64,000 bases of DNA from Gonocerus acuteangulatus. Its lineage: Eukaryota; Arthropoda; Insecta; Hemiptera; Coreidae. The DNA lies in NCBI GenBank assembly GCA_946811695.1, contig OX328126.1:82968467-83032466 (forward strand). The letters run 5' to 3'. The notes under the pieces are model-generated. The model had not been told where the DNA came from. It saw nothing but the letters and a program-made list of their open reading frames with translations, and ran no database searches. This document shows positions 13,832 to 23,269 of this stretch, one piece after another. Made by a program: the position numbers and the translations under genes. Numbering within the stretch: position 1 is the stretch's first letter; the number at the start of each line of letters is the position of its first letter.

Positions 13832-16800
13832 TATAAGTACTTTCCTATATATATAAACTACTTTTTTTATTTTTCAGATTATGTGCCTATATCACATAAA
13901 ATTGCTGCTGAAAAGGAGTTGTCTGTTGATAGTATGATGTACCCAATATCTGAGTTATTTTTTGAGGTTTGTACTCTTATAAAACCCCAGCTATTTACCT
14001 TATCATAATTATGTTTTTAATCTATTTAATTGTTTATAATAAATAAATTGTTTTTTTTATTCTTAAAATAAACTTATAACAAAAATAATATTTCAAACTG
14101 TGCTCTTAATTTGTATAACAATTTTTCTCTATTATTATTATTTTATTCTATTTTTTCTTATTTAATAAACGTATATGTATATGTAATAATGTCCATAAAT
14201 TTCAACATGATTTAACAGTAGATATGGTCGACCGTTCAGAAGTAGGATGTGTTTTATTAAATAAGAACATTGACCGAAACCCTGACGATCAACGCTTCCT
14301 GATTTAACAGTAGTAGTATCATTATATATTATTCTTGATAAAAAGTCTTAAATATTTCTCCTTTTAGGTTACTGATATGTTTTTCATTTTCAAGTATTCA
14401 AATCGTCTTATTTAGATCAATTCGTAGTAGTAATGGGCGATTCTCAATGAGAATTGATCCGAATCGAAATGAAATACAAATTCCGTAGGTAATTTTGAGT
14501 AATCGTGCATCGATCCATATCGTAGATCCATTTTCTGAGCCTAGAAGACCGATCTTTTTAATTGATCTGAACTTATCGATGTTCTGAACCTAGAAGACCG
14601 ATCTTTTGAATCAATCTGAACTTATCGATCTTCTGAGCCTAGAAGACCGATCTTTTAAATCGATCTGAACTTATCGATGTTCTGAACCTAGAAGACCGAT
14701 CTTTTGAATCAATCTGAAGTTATCGATCTTCTGAGCCTAGAAGACCGATCTTTTGAATCAATCTGAAGTTATCGATCTTCTGAGCCTAGAAGACCGATCT
14801 TTTGAATCAATCTGAACTTATCGATCTTCTGAGCCTAGAAGACCGATCTTTTGAATCAATCTGAACTTATCGATGTTCTGAACCTAGAAGACCGATCATT
14901 TGAATCAATCTGAACTTATCGATCTTCTGAGCCTAGAAGACCGATCTTTTGAATCAATCTGAACTTATCGATCCTTCTTGTGAATGAATCTTTTCATTTC
15001 GATTCAAATCAATTCAAAAGATCGATGCTTATTAGAGAATCGCCCACCACTAATATTAAGTAAGGAAAAGTAATGATAATATTGTTCCTACTTTTTTCTG
15101 TTCTGCTTTATTTTATAATTGCCTTTCATGTTTTGTGGCCTCTGAGGAGGTGACACGGATGCCACCAAACTTGCAGGGCAATTATAAAATAAAGTAGTAG
15201 AAAAAAATGCTATTGTTTTATCCCATATATCCAAGAAAAGTGAACGTACTTAAATGACCAGAAATACATGGATTTCTAATGAGAACAATGTAATGACAAA
15301 TTTGCAGACGCAGTACACTGTGGGCGTTAGCATGAGTAGTGCTTTGATCCAGCTTGCTGTGAATGGAAAATATCAGGAGATGGCTTGGAGAGAGCAGCGA
15401 GAAATATTTGGAGATTCATTGGCAGCACCTACTTATGATGAGCTGAAGTACATGATCTACTTGGAAAGGTTTGTTTGTAAACAAAAGTTCCTCTCGCCAG
15501 AACTGCGTCATTTTAGCCTGTCGTGTAACATTTTTATCTCTTCTGCCATTTGTGCAAGCAGTTAATATTTATTTTCAAGCTTCTTGCTATTTTTGTGAAA
15601 AACCTACATGATAAACTAACTTATTTATTTATTATTTAAATTTTAACATCCACTTATACATAACTCAGATTTTAGGGATGGGTCATCTACAGAGGGTTAC
15701 CATACTTTTTTTTAGCCAGGATAGGGCTAATGCCTTTTCTTTTTTCGAATGAAAAGCCATCACGTCTAGAGGAAATCAAACCAATTATATTTAACTAGTT
15801 AACTAAGTGCTAACCCTTTTGTTACTGACGAATGAAACGACTTGCGCACTCCCTGCTTATACGTCTAGCATCCCTCGTACGCTCGCCAATATCTTCTTGT
15901 CTCTAACTCACTACCGTTCAACTCTTTCGTCTCTCTCAGCATCCTCTTGTTATATATTTGGAATTATTAACTTATAATTTCATATTTCTTTTACATTTGT
16001 AATATTATACTAAACTAAAATACATTTTCTATCATGGAAAAGAAAATGACTCAGACAAGAAATGATGATATAATTACTTGAATGATATCGTGTATAGTAT
16101 ATAATAATGAAGGGGGATATAGTATATAATAATGAAGGGGGATATATATAATGAAGGGGTATATAATAATGAAGGGGGATATGTATAGTATATAATAATG
16201 AAGGGGTATATAATAATGAAGGGGGATAATAATGAAGGGGGATATAATGAAGGGGGATTCTTGTTCAGTGCATCAAAATACGATATAGTGCAAAATTTCA
16301 AAATAATCGGTGCCTAGAACCCTCGTCTTCACATCTACCGTTTTGACCACTCACCTCTCTTATTGTCAAGTTTTCTGTCAAGTGGTTTAGGCTGGGATGA
16401 TAATTCAGTGAGTGAGTGGTATTTGACAAATATATAGTAGATTATATATTATGTATAATTATTTTGTTTATTATACCATTAAGATCAAGCTACTATTCAC
16501 TTGCATATGGAGGGCTATCTTCTGTTCCTGTGTCCATTAGTTATGTGAGCTGTTCTTTATGGTGTGTTATTTAATTACAGTCACTTATTACTGTGTGGCA
16601 TGTTTATTATTGTAGATCCTACATGGTTTATTACTTTTAACACTTCCGTGCTTTGAAAATAGTACAGCTTACTACAGCTGTACACTTCTTGTACAGTTTA
16701 TAGACTTTTCAAAAGGCTATTAATGTGCTTTTATTGTGAAGGGTCATCAAAGAAACATTCCGAATATCTTCTGCACCAGTCACTGGAAGGAGGAGTGATG

Positions 16801-19800
16801 GTGAAGTGAAAGTCGGTAAGGGTCAATTTAAACAAAAATATTAATAAATTAGAGTACTTAACATTGTGTTAAGAACAAACATGTAATTTCAGCAAACACT
16901 TTCAAAAGAGACCGGCAGGTTCAAAACTAGTAAGAAAGAAGAAAAATAAAGAAATAAATAAGATTCTTTATTTTTTATCAAAAGGCTGTGAGTTGAATAT
17001 ACTAATTATTTAAAGTCAAGGAAGATATTAGAATACTATATTCATATAAACAGGGCCTCCCAAAAAGAAACGACAAAACTTCAGGAATCGATGAAGGTTG
17101 AAAAAAGCAAGTTCTTTGGCTTATATGTTGTTTTTGCTTCATTTCTGAGCAAAACGTAAAAATAAAAAAAAAAAAAAAAAAAAAAAAAACAATTATGAAA
17201 ATAAAGTCTTTCATAAGGCCTATATAAAAATCATTAAAAGTATATGTTTTGTCCCCCGTCCCCTCTACCCACCCTGGTCCACCCCCCCCCCCCCCAAATA
17301 AAAACAACAAAATATCTTCAAGGTCAAAAAAATAAACTGACGTCACGTAAAGCTGTAAAGATCAACATAATTCATAAAAAAACTTTCAATTATTTATAAA
17401 AATAAATTTTCAGTTCTTAAAATATCAGAAATTTAACACAGGACTGCATACATAATTATAAAATAACAATTTCTTCTTCTAATAATCAATTTAAATACTG
17501 TTCAAATTTTGGGTCTTGCAGCAATACAGACATCACATGGCACTTTGACAGATCGGACGGCATTTGTGTATTGTTCTGCTGTAATCTGTCCATAGGCCCA
17601 TCTGAGGCAACGGATGAGGTGCTGCCTCCCTCGAGCCAATGGGCACCCTGTATGTAGACCAGGTTGGGGATAAAACATGTTCTTTTAGCGATTTTTATAA
17701 AAGCCTTAAGAAAGACTCCCTTTCCTTATGAGAACGGCTTTCACACAATCCCTATAGAGGGCGGATACCATTCAAGCAGCGAGCCCAAAATATACCTATT
17801 TAATCGCTTGGATGTAGTATTTCCCCACCTCCTTCATGGCACATACCCTGCCACAGAGACCAATAGTTAATCTCACACTATGATTTCCCTACCGGCTTTG
17901 AGATATATTAGCATACTAGCCAAATACCCGTGCTTTGTCACGGCAGATAAGTAGTTATTTTATTGCGTTAAATAATGTATCAGCAAAATTAACGCTACTA
18001 CATAATATTTTGCAGTTTATTATAGCATGGTCCCCATCATACTATATGTTATACGTACATCAATTGATAAATAATCAATGTAAATTTTTTCGTGACACTG
18101 GGGCGCTCCGGCCAGTGTCAAGAAACAGATAACCTAGTGATAACCCGTTATCTATAGGTTACCAGCATGGGCGTATAATAGGGGAGACTGAGGGGTCTGC
18201 AGCCCCCCCCCTGACATTTTTATTTGATGGTAAAAATATGTCTTAGAACCCTTAAAAATTAATTAATTAAGATCACTTAGTTCAAAAAAAAATATTTCAT
18301 TTTAGTTGTAATAGTGTTTTATTTGCCTAAAACTATTCCAGGTTCTAAATTGTTAGTATTTCATTCCCCGGAAACACGCCGTGATTTTCATAGCGTAAAC
18401 TCTATGGGGGACAGTTTATTTATAGTAATTCAAGGACTGCCATCATAATTGAAATAAACCTCAATTAAAAATAATACTATGAAATAGATAATGTAGGTTA
18501 AGAGCTGTTCTTTATCGTCCTAACAACGTTTGCCGCCTAGGCTTGCCTGCTGTAACCAACTAAAACTTTAATCCCCTCTAAAAATACTTAAAAATTTGAA
18601 TATCAAAAAATCCTTTCTTAGCGAGTGTCTACGTTCTATACGGAGTGTCCATGCAAAATTTCAAATTTTTCTGTCGAGTGGTTTGGGCTGGGCGATGATA
18701 GGTCAGTCAGTCAGTGGTATTTGACAAATATATAGTAGATATCCAAAAATCCTATGACTTTTTTTTTTTTCATTTTTATCCACAATAGTTACAGCTATGG
18801 CCAAGGAAATGGTTTAATTAGATTCCCCATGCCTAATTACTTGTAAAACGTGTTCTTGGAAGCCTAGTAACACAAAAACATAAGCATTACAATTTTTTTT
18901 CTTTAGATCCCCCCAAAAAATGTTCCATTTGATTAAATTTGCTGGTTAAAAAACTTGACCATTCTAATCAAACAAAGTTGTACCATATTTCACACACACA
19001 TTTGAATCACCATTATTTTCAGGATTTAAGATTTCTGAAATTTTGTATTCAGCACTTCTGAATTGCCTCATGAAGTGAACCTCATAAGCTTGTTCCCTCC
19101 CTATGAAGGGAGAGAGGGAAGAAACGCAATAAAAAAAAAAAAAATGTATTTTCAAACTTAAAGAAGATTTAGACCCAATTTTGAAAGCTTTTCAGCATCT
19201 TGTTAGTTTGAGTGAGGTTTTAATGGGATGTCTGATGCATTTTTCTATTGGCTCTTTAAAACAATACAAAATATTGATAGGTTTTGATCTTTCATGAAAA
19301 ATATAAAATCAAATTATGAATATATAAAACAAATTTTATTAAAAATATAAAATAAAATTACTTAAAGATTTTTTTTGTTGAGAAATTGTTAAGCTGTTGA
19401 ATGGTCAACTTCCACGTGGTGAGACTGACATTATATTGTATAAGGTTGCAAACCTTTAAACAGTCTTATGTTAATAACCCTACAGTTGAAAAGTAATAAA
19501 GAAGAACCAGATGAGTGTTTTACTTATACAACTTCCCTCCTAAAACCTGGATAAATTATCTGTTCTAATATTTATGTTTCAGGAAACATAGTCATCCCTA
19601 GTAACGCAACTGTTCTTTATTTTTGGGAAAGGCTGAAGAAAAATCCAAACTACTGGAAATCTCCGGATAAATTTGACCCTGATAATTTTCTTCCAGAAGA
19701 AGTAGCCAGAAGGCCTAAGTATGCATACTTTGCCTTTGGAGCAGGACCACGGGGCTGCCCAGGTGATATATTTTTCTAAGTAGTTCCTTTCCTGTTTCAG

Positions 19801-22183
19801 TGCGGTTCCTCCTTCCCTCCATAGGGAGGAAACCGGCTTATGAGGTTGACCTCATGCCCCTCCCCAAAAAAATTGGAATACTTGCGTTTTTGAGCTCATA
19901 TGCATGCAGGTACTAGACTAACTAACTAAGGCGATAGCCACTAGTCCACTGGGAGACCCTGTACTTGTTTTATAGGCTTCTTGATGTAGAAAAATGAAAC
20001 TTGGTACAAAAATCTTTCGTCTAATTTGAAAGGGCAAGTTCGTTAACCAGCAGAATCCGTCCACCGGAAGATGTTTTTTGGAGCAAAATTCGCACGAAAA
20101 AAATTGTAATGCTTACGTTATCGAGTTAATATATTTGCAGGTATCCATCTTAGTGTAGAAAAACAAATGAAACCATTTTTAAAGCGATATCTGTAATCAT
20201 TTTTGGGAAATATTAAAACACCGCCTTTTCCAAACTAATTTTCGGTTTGGGTATTCAGAAACAATTAATTCAGTTGAAACTTGTTCCAGAGGTTAGATAT
20301 TCTTCTAGTCTAAGATAGACACATTTTGGTTCCGTTTGGAGTTAAGGAAGTACTAGAAATAAAATATTTCATTAACTGGCATGAAACATTTTGGTATGTT
20401 TGTATATTTTCCAAAATATCTCGAAAACGGTTGAGAAATCATGGTAAGTGGAAGCTAACCATTCAAAAGCTTACTAAATTTCCTACAAAAAAGGTTGAGA
20501 TATAATTTCCGAAGGGTTGATGTCAATCCGAGAAATAAGTGCTTAAAACTTCCAAATTGTTCGTGGTTCTTTTCAACACAGTTTTATCACTGTTTACCTA
20601 ACATTTTAATTGGGTATTGTTTTTTTTATTGCATTTAATAGTAAAATTGGTATTTTAATAAAATAAGATATGAAAATGAAAAACGTATTGGTAATAGTTT
20701 TTCTCATGTCAAACGTTGAGAAGGGTTGGGAGTAAGTTCCGCTTAGAATCAGTTTCCTGTTGTGGCGCCTAAACCCTTTAAGGAGCAGAGACGGCCTAAG
20801 CCGTCAGAAGTTCAAAAATTCGTTTGCGGCGCCGATTCCAATAGCTTGTTGCTCTAATAGATATCCTGGGAAAACTATTTACAACCCTTCCAGCCCCTTT
20901 CTACCCCTTGGCAGCCCACATAGTGGTACTTTGTCGTCTTCCGGCACCAAGCGTACACTAAACTCGCCTCACCCTCTGAAGCGTTATCAGTGAGTTCCTT
21001 CCACAGAAGAACATCTACCGTCAACAATGTATGTAAAAAATTTGTATATGTATATGAAATACTATTGCTAGTTACTTTATCTTTCTAGAATATGTCGCTA
21101 TGATGTTATTGATAAATGTTTAGACGAAAGTGTGGTTTTTTTGCTGTAGTGAGACAGGATATGCTTTAAATATGGATATTTACCCCAGGAAGAGCGAGAA
21201 ACCACATTCTAATTTAGGCCTAGGAGAACGGATTGTTTTTATCACAGTATATTTATTTCCCTACTGCTTTATATAATCATAAATGTGTCAAAGATTAAAA
21301 ATATTTCTTTGCAAATTTGAATTTGAGTAAACGGGCTAATGATCCGATTTAATACAAATTCAGAAAATAAGTAAGAAAAGAATCCAGAGACCAAGGCAAC
21401 TAACAGAGGTATGAAATCCCATTATAAAAGTGAAAGATCGCGGCCGCAACATGGGAAATGCCTAGACTTGCGTCATGAGGGTTTGCATTCAAGTACACAT
21501 TGCATAGACCTTTATAGCGCATAACCGGCTCACAAAAAAAAATTAAGAAGTTTGATTTTGCAATAAGTGGGCTATGGGGTGTGTTTTAGCGACCAAAAGG
21601 AGTCATTTTTTTTTGCATCAATTGTTTTTTAATTTGTTTTCCGATGATTGCGTTTTAAAGGGCAAAAATCTTCTTAAAGGGTTAAATCTTCCTTCTCTTT
21701 GAGATGACATTTTATATTTTTTACGAAATATCAAAAACTACCAATAACTTATTTATTTTTGATTCTACTCTATGAATTTTTAATTTTATTTTGGTACGTC
21801 CAAGATATTTTGCCTAACTCTCTGCATGTGCTAAAAAAAATAAAAGTAGACAATAAAATAAAATATATTATGTGAAGATGTCTTTAAATATACTCCTTCA
21901 GCCATTTTTAATAAATTATTGAGAAAAAAAAGGCTCATTATTTTATAATAAGAAAGATATATTATTTTGAATTTGTTAGAGAATACTAAGATACATTTTG
22001 TCTTCTATTTCAGGAAGCCAATATGCTATGAACTGTTCCAAAGTCGTACTTTCAACAATTCTTCGGAGCTTCAAACTCTCTTCACCCCTTAAACCAGAAG
22101 ATTTGACTTATCATCCTGCTCTATTTGTGCACCTCGACGTACCACATATGGTTTCCATGGAGCCAAGGCATAAGAGAACATAA
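1205..22183 (+). CDS. cytochrome P450, CYP4-clan-like, 5' end outside window
   Basis: Eight exons join in frame by GT-AG junctions, except at the first intron: 1205-1390, 8498-8592, 11905-11953, 13878-13966, 15308-15468, 16742-16815, 19583-19762, 22014-22183 (stop TAA). Exon 1205 matches the helix C region of CYP4 proteins (W..K, then FIRRSQELVEVF and FDLLPWVMLMALDI). Exon 16742 has the ExxR helix K motif (VIKETFR). Exon 19583 has the PERF-like FDPDNFLPE and the haem-binding loop FGAGPRGCPG with its cysteine ligand. The last exon gives SQYAMNCSKVVLSTILRSF. P450s are haem monooxygenases, membrane bound in this clan. Oddities: the I-helix motif AGxDTT reads ETQYTV, so the usual acid is Tyr. About 15 residues expected after ALDI (the CETAMG region) are absent and may lie in a missed exon. 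The linker before helix I is short. The gene is therefore either very divergent or decaying, although no frameshift is seen in the exons. Confidence 0.85.
1410..1756. mobile_element. fold-back MITE beside P450 splice donor
   Basis: The arms of about 85-90 bp are inverted copies: CATGCATATATAAAACTCG at the left, with its near complement ending at 1755, and TCTCTTGACGCCTCTTCAGG with its complement near 1670. The element starts only 20 bp after the donor of exon 1205-1390. No coding capacity is seen and no clear target duplication was found. Confidence 0.65.
1800..2080. repeat. imperfect tandem repeats in P450 intron
   Basis: The first half repeats tgattacag..gaaatcacagaaa units of about 40 bp with strong drift. 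The second half repeats ataattataatcataatc with atctcgaaag spacers. This is simple-sequence-like intron DNA with no gene seen. Confidence 0.5.
2578..2782 (+). mobile_element. tRNA-derived SINE, family A, with target duplication
   Basis: The head GGGGTCTCCCGTGGTCTAAT contains an A-box-like part, and GGTTCGATCCC is a B box. The body includes GGAATTTTC..CATTGGGAAAATTCC and GCACCCTGGATGTCGGCGC, then GATGCGCCGTT and a poly-A run of about 40. It is flanked by the 14-bp direct repeat ATTAAAACAATGGA at 2564-2577 and 2783-2796. The long pure A tail and intact duplication indicate a recent insertion. Confidence 0.85.
2797..3465. other. P450 intron sequence, no gene seen
   Basis: This is AT-rich intron DNA. 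A 66-codon open frame on the minus strand (3181-3381) is lysine rich and resembles nothing I recognise, so I do not call it a gene. Confidence 0.4.
3468..4330 (+). pseudogene. pogo/Tigger-like transposase relic with CENP-B N-terminal HTH
   Basis: A left terminal repeat begins after TA (3466-3467) with CAGTGAAACCTCCCTTAACG. Related GGACACCTC.. motifs are repeated to about 3640, as in pogo-superfamily ends. A frame from 3968 encodes MSNRKSLTLKEQIDVITF followed by VRKVAEFFQIGKTQAAEILKKK, which matches the CENP-B type N-terminal DNA-binding helix-turn-helix. The frame ends at 4330 after about 120 codons; no DDE domain or right end is seen. A (TA)n array interrupts the 5' part. This is a truncated, inactive copy in a P450 intron. 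Confidence 0.7.
3692..3745. repeat. (TA)n microsatellite
   Basis: An almost pure AT dinucleotide run of about 54 bp. Tyr-Ile repeat reading frames across it are artefacts of the repeat. Confidence 0.95.
4849..5235. repeat. degenerate tandem repeat of about 44 bp
   Basis: Units contain GAGCRGCTTTGGTCCAGACG and ACAGAGTACCAATGTATTGG. Copies start near 4849, 4893 and 4938, and again near 5187 after a unique spacer. The interior is otherwise featureless. Confidence 0.65.
5340..5960 (+). pseudogene. LINE 3' fragment with RNase H domain
   Basis: Around 5445 a frame reads LLWTPAHSGIAGNEAAKDT, the C-terminal RNase H motif of RNase H-bearing LINEs. Further on, VIIRLRIGHSHMKHSHLIKR (5694 on) matches the conserved segment after RNase H, before the zinc-knuckle-like tail. 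The pieces lie in different frames with stops between. The RT is missing, so this is a 5'-truncated, decayed copy. It ends in an ATAAATAAATAAC-type tail. Confidence 0.75.
6267..7364. mobile_element. 1.1 kb fold-back element with 250-bp arms
   Basis: The left arm 6267-6515 and right arm 7115-7364 are near-perfect inverted copies starting TGGTAGTTATGGACGACTGC. Shorter inverted blocks continue inward (AAACACGAATCCGTTGAAAA and its complement), so most of the element can fold back. The central segment holds GAGCGGAGCGAGCGGAAACG and GCGAGTTGGATTGAC, shared with the composite repeat at 58498-60245. No transposase frame and no convincing target duplication are visible. Confidence 0.8.
7365..8489. other. 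P450 intron, no gene seen
   Basis: It contains an imperfect hairpin at about 7640-7700 (AATTGCC... and ...GGCAATT) and a segment near 7990 (CCGAACCTCTATCATCC) that resembles a pogo-type terminal repeat. Overlapping short open frames at 7808-8304 on both strands show no recognisable domain. Confidence 0.4.
8643..8686. repeat. (TA)n microsatellite
   Basis: A pure TA run directly abutting a TGTTATGA sequence, as also happens near 44250 and at 47298. Confidence 0.95.
8687..8841 (+). repeat. LTR-like edge, TGTTATGA type
   Basis: It starts TGTTATGACTATATTTTTTA and contains GCCACGTTG.GCG twice (near 8718 and 8772), an internal duplication. The start is shared with 44253 and 47299. Sequence resembling the later part of the 47299 LTR (TTTAATCTCAGGG) resumes at about 10570, so the Helentron-like element 8842-10553 probably sits inside this LTR. 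No right end was located. Confidence 0.45.
8842..10553 (+). mobile_element. Helentron/HINE-like element, full-length copy
   Basis: It begins TTTTAGCGCGGTTCC, continues as a hairpin (GGTTCCTCCCT...AGGGAGGAACC), then GAAAATTTTGCGTTTCAGAA, CCCTAGAGACCGAAAATGA, an internal (TA)n (8983-9022), AATGGTCCGATTTTGATGAA and a long AT-rich body. It ends GGAACCGCGCTAAGATGATG, then a CGCAG/CTGCG-type palindrome and GACGGAC. The subterminal inverted repeats (GCGCGGTTCC / GGAACCGCGC), terminal hairpin and internal microsatellite resemble Drosophila DINE-1/HINE elements. At least ten further pieces lie in this window. The class assignment is inferred. Confidence 0.6.
10940..11057. repeat. 38-bp tandem repeat, three copies
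   Basis: The unit begins GACTTGACTCCGTACTCCTC, continues GGAGGATAGCTAT and is repeated three times with few changes. It lies in sequence that may be the continuation of the LTR interrupted at 8842. Confidence 0.8.
11355..11421. repeat. (TA)n microsatellite
   Basis: A pure TA array of about 66 bp. Confidence 0.95.
11492..11628 (-). mobile_element. end fragment of the hAT-type MITE seen at 25008
   Basis: It ends TTATGCCCATCTCTG, identical to the right end of 25008-25892, preceded by the same TTTATTTATAAATAAAA and repeated aatacaaat stretches. The other end is missing. Confidence 0.7.
12000..13010. other. P450 intron, no gene seen
   Basis: It holds a short segment near 12060-12130 that resembles 2143-2200 (AAAGTTCAA..TCTGAG.GAAAT), suggesting an unnamed repeat. 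A 67-codon minus-strand frame at 12500-12703 has no recognised similarity. Confidence 0.35.
13022..13300 (-). mobile_element. hAT-type MITE, GGGCGTA family
   Basis: It ends TTATTTACGCCCATG. The interior CTGCAGTCCCCTCAGCC, AAAATTTGG and TAGTTTTAACTAACTAAAAC blocks match copies at 18166, 31075, 51169 and 53627. The left end is eroded by G-run expansion. Confidence 0.75.
13330..13487 (+). mobile_element. SINE, family A variant, with target duplication
   Basis: The head GTGTAGCGGCTAACGCTTTGG and the box GGTTCATGTCCC are tRNA-like. The body CATTTCAGGGTCCGTTGAGA and a GGGGCG tail precede a short A run. A 10-bp direct repeat CAAGTAGATG flanks it at 13320-13329 and 13488-13497. The head has TTATCATGCGGGAGA where family A has TTCATAAGCGGGAGA, so it belongs to a distinct subfamily, also seen at 26030. 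Confidence 0.8.
13790..13826. repeat. (TA)n microsatellite
   Basis: A TA run about 50 bp upstream of the acceptor of exon 13878. Confidence 0.9.
14428..15052. mobile_element. hAT-like non-autonomous element with 49-bp minisatellite
   Basis: The ends are inverted repeats: TAGTAATGGGCGATTCTC on the left and GAGAATCGCCCACCACTA on the right. The interior (about 14520-14975) is about ten tandem copies of a 49-bp unit containing CCTAGAAGACCGATCTTTTG and AATCTGAACTTATCGAT. The terminal sequence is of the hAT kind (C/TAGTGGTGGGCGA). The candidate 8-bp duplications (attcgtag/atattaag) match poorly, so the superfamily is inferred. Confidence 0.65.
15089..15215. repeat. small inverted repeat
   Basis: CTTTATTTTATAATTGCC and its exact complement flank about 50 bp that includes GGTGACACGGATGCCACC. 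It lies just upstream of exon 15308. Confidence 0.6.
15621..15815 (-). mobile_element. SINE family B, minus copy
   Basis: The complement carries the family order: tRNA-like head, GGCTTTTCATTCGAAAAAAG, AACCCTCTGTAGATGACCC and an AT-rich TTTAAATAAT tail. It is divergent, with no duplication seen. Confidence 0.55.
16080..16258. repeat. short tandem repeat ATAATAATGAAGGGGGATAT
   Basis: About eight variable units of 14-28 bp built on ATAATGAAGGGG. It lies in the intron between exons 15308 and 16742. Confidence 0.85.
16816..17905. other. P450 intron, no gene seen
   Basis: It contains A- and C-runs (17165-17190, 17281-17294) and a moderately GC-rich stretch at 17510-17880 without known coding similarity. 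The stretch runs from near CAGGGCCTCCCAAAAAG (17052) to GGGCACCCTGTA (17641) and could be a decayed transposon, but I could not classify it. Confidence 0.35.
17910..18750. repeat. unclassified repeat, interrupted by a SINE piece and a MITE
   Basis: The left part starts CATACTAGCCAAATACCCG. The right end reads GTATTTGACAAATATATAGT, preceded by AGTGGTTTGGGCTGGGCGAT. The same right end occurs at 16360-16445, so the family is dispersed. A family B SINE fragment (about 18127-18165) and a hAT-type MITE (18166-18370) lie inside. Confidence 0.5.
18166..18370 (+). mobile_element. hAT-type MITE, GGGCGTA family, truncated
   Basis: It starts CATGGGCGTATAATAGG, then CTGCAGCCCC, AATTAAGATCACTTAGTTC and GGTTCTAAATTGTTAGTATT. 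It stops before the expected right terminal repeat. Confidence 0.7.
18770..19130 (-). mobile_element. Helentron-like element, partial minus copy
   Basis: The complement shows the family head (CCCTCTCTCCCTTCATAGGG hairpin remnant, AAGCTTATGAGGTTCACTTC) and the later GGTCAAGTTTTTTAACCAGC. The internal (TA)n is replaced by a short CACACA run. No full ends are present. Confidence 0.6.
19796..20720 (+). mobile_element. Helentron-like element, divergent plus copy in last P450 intron
   Basis: The head CAGTGCGGTTCCTCCTTCCC, hairpin AGGGAGGAAACC and later AAGGGCAAGTTCGTTAACCA, ATCTCGAAAACGGTTGAGAA and GGCGATATCTGTAATC blocks match 8842-10553. It starts 34 bp after the donor of exon 19583-19762. The 3' end was not located. 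Confidence 0.6.
20721..22013. other. last P450 intron, no gene seen
   Basis: The segment at about 20745-20785 (AGTTTCCTGTTGTGGCGCC) is shared in reverse with 60738-60765, which marks another dispersed repeat. A 77-codon frame at 20760-20993 falls in this repeat and has no known domain. Confidence 0.35.
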
Positions 22184-22297
22184 GTGGGACGACCCAACTG
22201 AAGCAGGAATAAGCACACAGAATACTAATAATTTTTTTTGTTTTTTTTAAATTTACATTGTTGAGTATTAGTGAAAATATAAACAGAGAATTGTCAA

Positions 22298-22303
22298 AAT
22301 AAA
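22298..22303 (+). promoter_or_regulatory. candidate polyadenylation signal of P450
   Basis: AATAAA lies 115 bp after the P450 stop codon and is followed by a T-rich stretch. It is the first canonical hexamer downstream. Confidence 0.6.
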
Positions 22304-22394
22304 TAAAATAAAAATTTTGTCTATTGTATAGAATTGCCCTGTTTCTTAATAATTTTCATTTCATACAATAAATGTACTAAATCCACGCTTAAAA

Positions 22395-22450
22395 TACTCC
22401 GACTTGCAGGAACTGCTTCATCTTAGCGAGGTTACGTTCATAGAGTCAGT
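22395..22450 (-). mobile_element. Helentron-like tail fragment
   Basis: CCGACTTGCAGGAACTGCTT followed by CATCTTAGCGAGGTTACG is the reverse of the family 3' terminus. The rest of the element is absent. Confidence 0.55.
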
Positions 22451-22774
22451 TTCTGGCGTAGCAAAGAGTAGCATTTATATACAATAAGTCCATCACAAAT
22501 ATTATTTTTGTCAAACAACTAAATTACAGAAAAATGAGGCAGTTCTTATTTCGGCAATGTTTATTTTTATAAAGGAAGTATGAATTATAAATTGTCTCGG
22601 CTAGGAACAATAAGGCATAGAAAAGTACAAGTTTCCCAGGAGAAGCACACAGGTGTTCAACAGGTGTCTCCTGTTTACTCCAATATGTCTATCCAGCATC
22701 CGATATGTCTAGCCTGCATCTGGGAGTAGCGCCTATAGAAGGGCCACCCCCACCTCTCTTTCTCATTAGAGCCC

Positions 22775-23265
22775 CAGATACTGCCAACACACGATTTCAT
22801 TCGAGCACCAGAGACAGACAGCACACAATTTCATTCGAGCACCAGAGACAGACAGCACACGATCTCATTCGAACACCAGAGACAGACAGCACACGATCTC
22901 ATTCGAGCACCAGAGAGAGACAGCACACGATCTCATTCGAGCACCAGAGAGAGACAGCACATGATCTCATGCGAGCACCAGAGACAGACAGCACACGATC
23001 TCACTCGAGCACCAGAGACAGACAGCACCAGAGATAGACAGCACACGATCTCACTCAAGCACCAGAGAGAGACAGCACACGATCTCATTCGAGCACCAGA
23101 GAGAGACAGCACACGATCTCATGCGAGCACCAGAGACAGACAGCACACGATCTCACTCGAGCACCAGAGACAGACAGCACTCGAGCACCAGAGATAGACA
23201 GCACACGATCTCATTCGAGCACCAGAGAGAGACAGCACACAATCTCATGCGAGCACCAGAGAGAG
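22775..23265. repeat. 34-bp minisatellite, about 14 copies
   Basis: The unit is GAGCACCAGAGACAGACAGC followed by ACACGATCTCATTC, with A/G variants at GACAGA/GAGAGA. Because 34 is not a multiple of three, one frame cycles through all three readings of the unit. This creates open frames of 78-110 codons that I do not treat as genes. Confidence 0.9.
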
Positions 23266-23269
23266 TATG

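Noticed and set aside
22705..23197. overlapping 110- and 78-codon frames as repeat-protein genes
   Set aside because: They are entirely generated by the 34-bp minisatellite.
22775..23265. CRISPR array
   Set aside because: The units are contiguous without unique spacers, in a eukaryotic context. It is a minisatellite.
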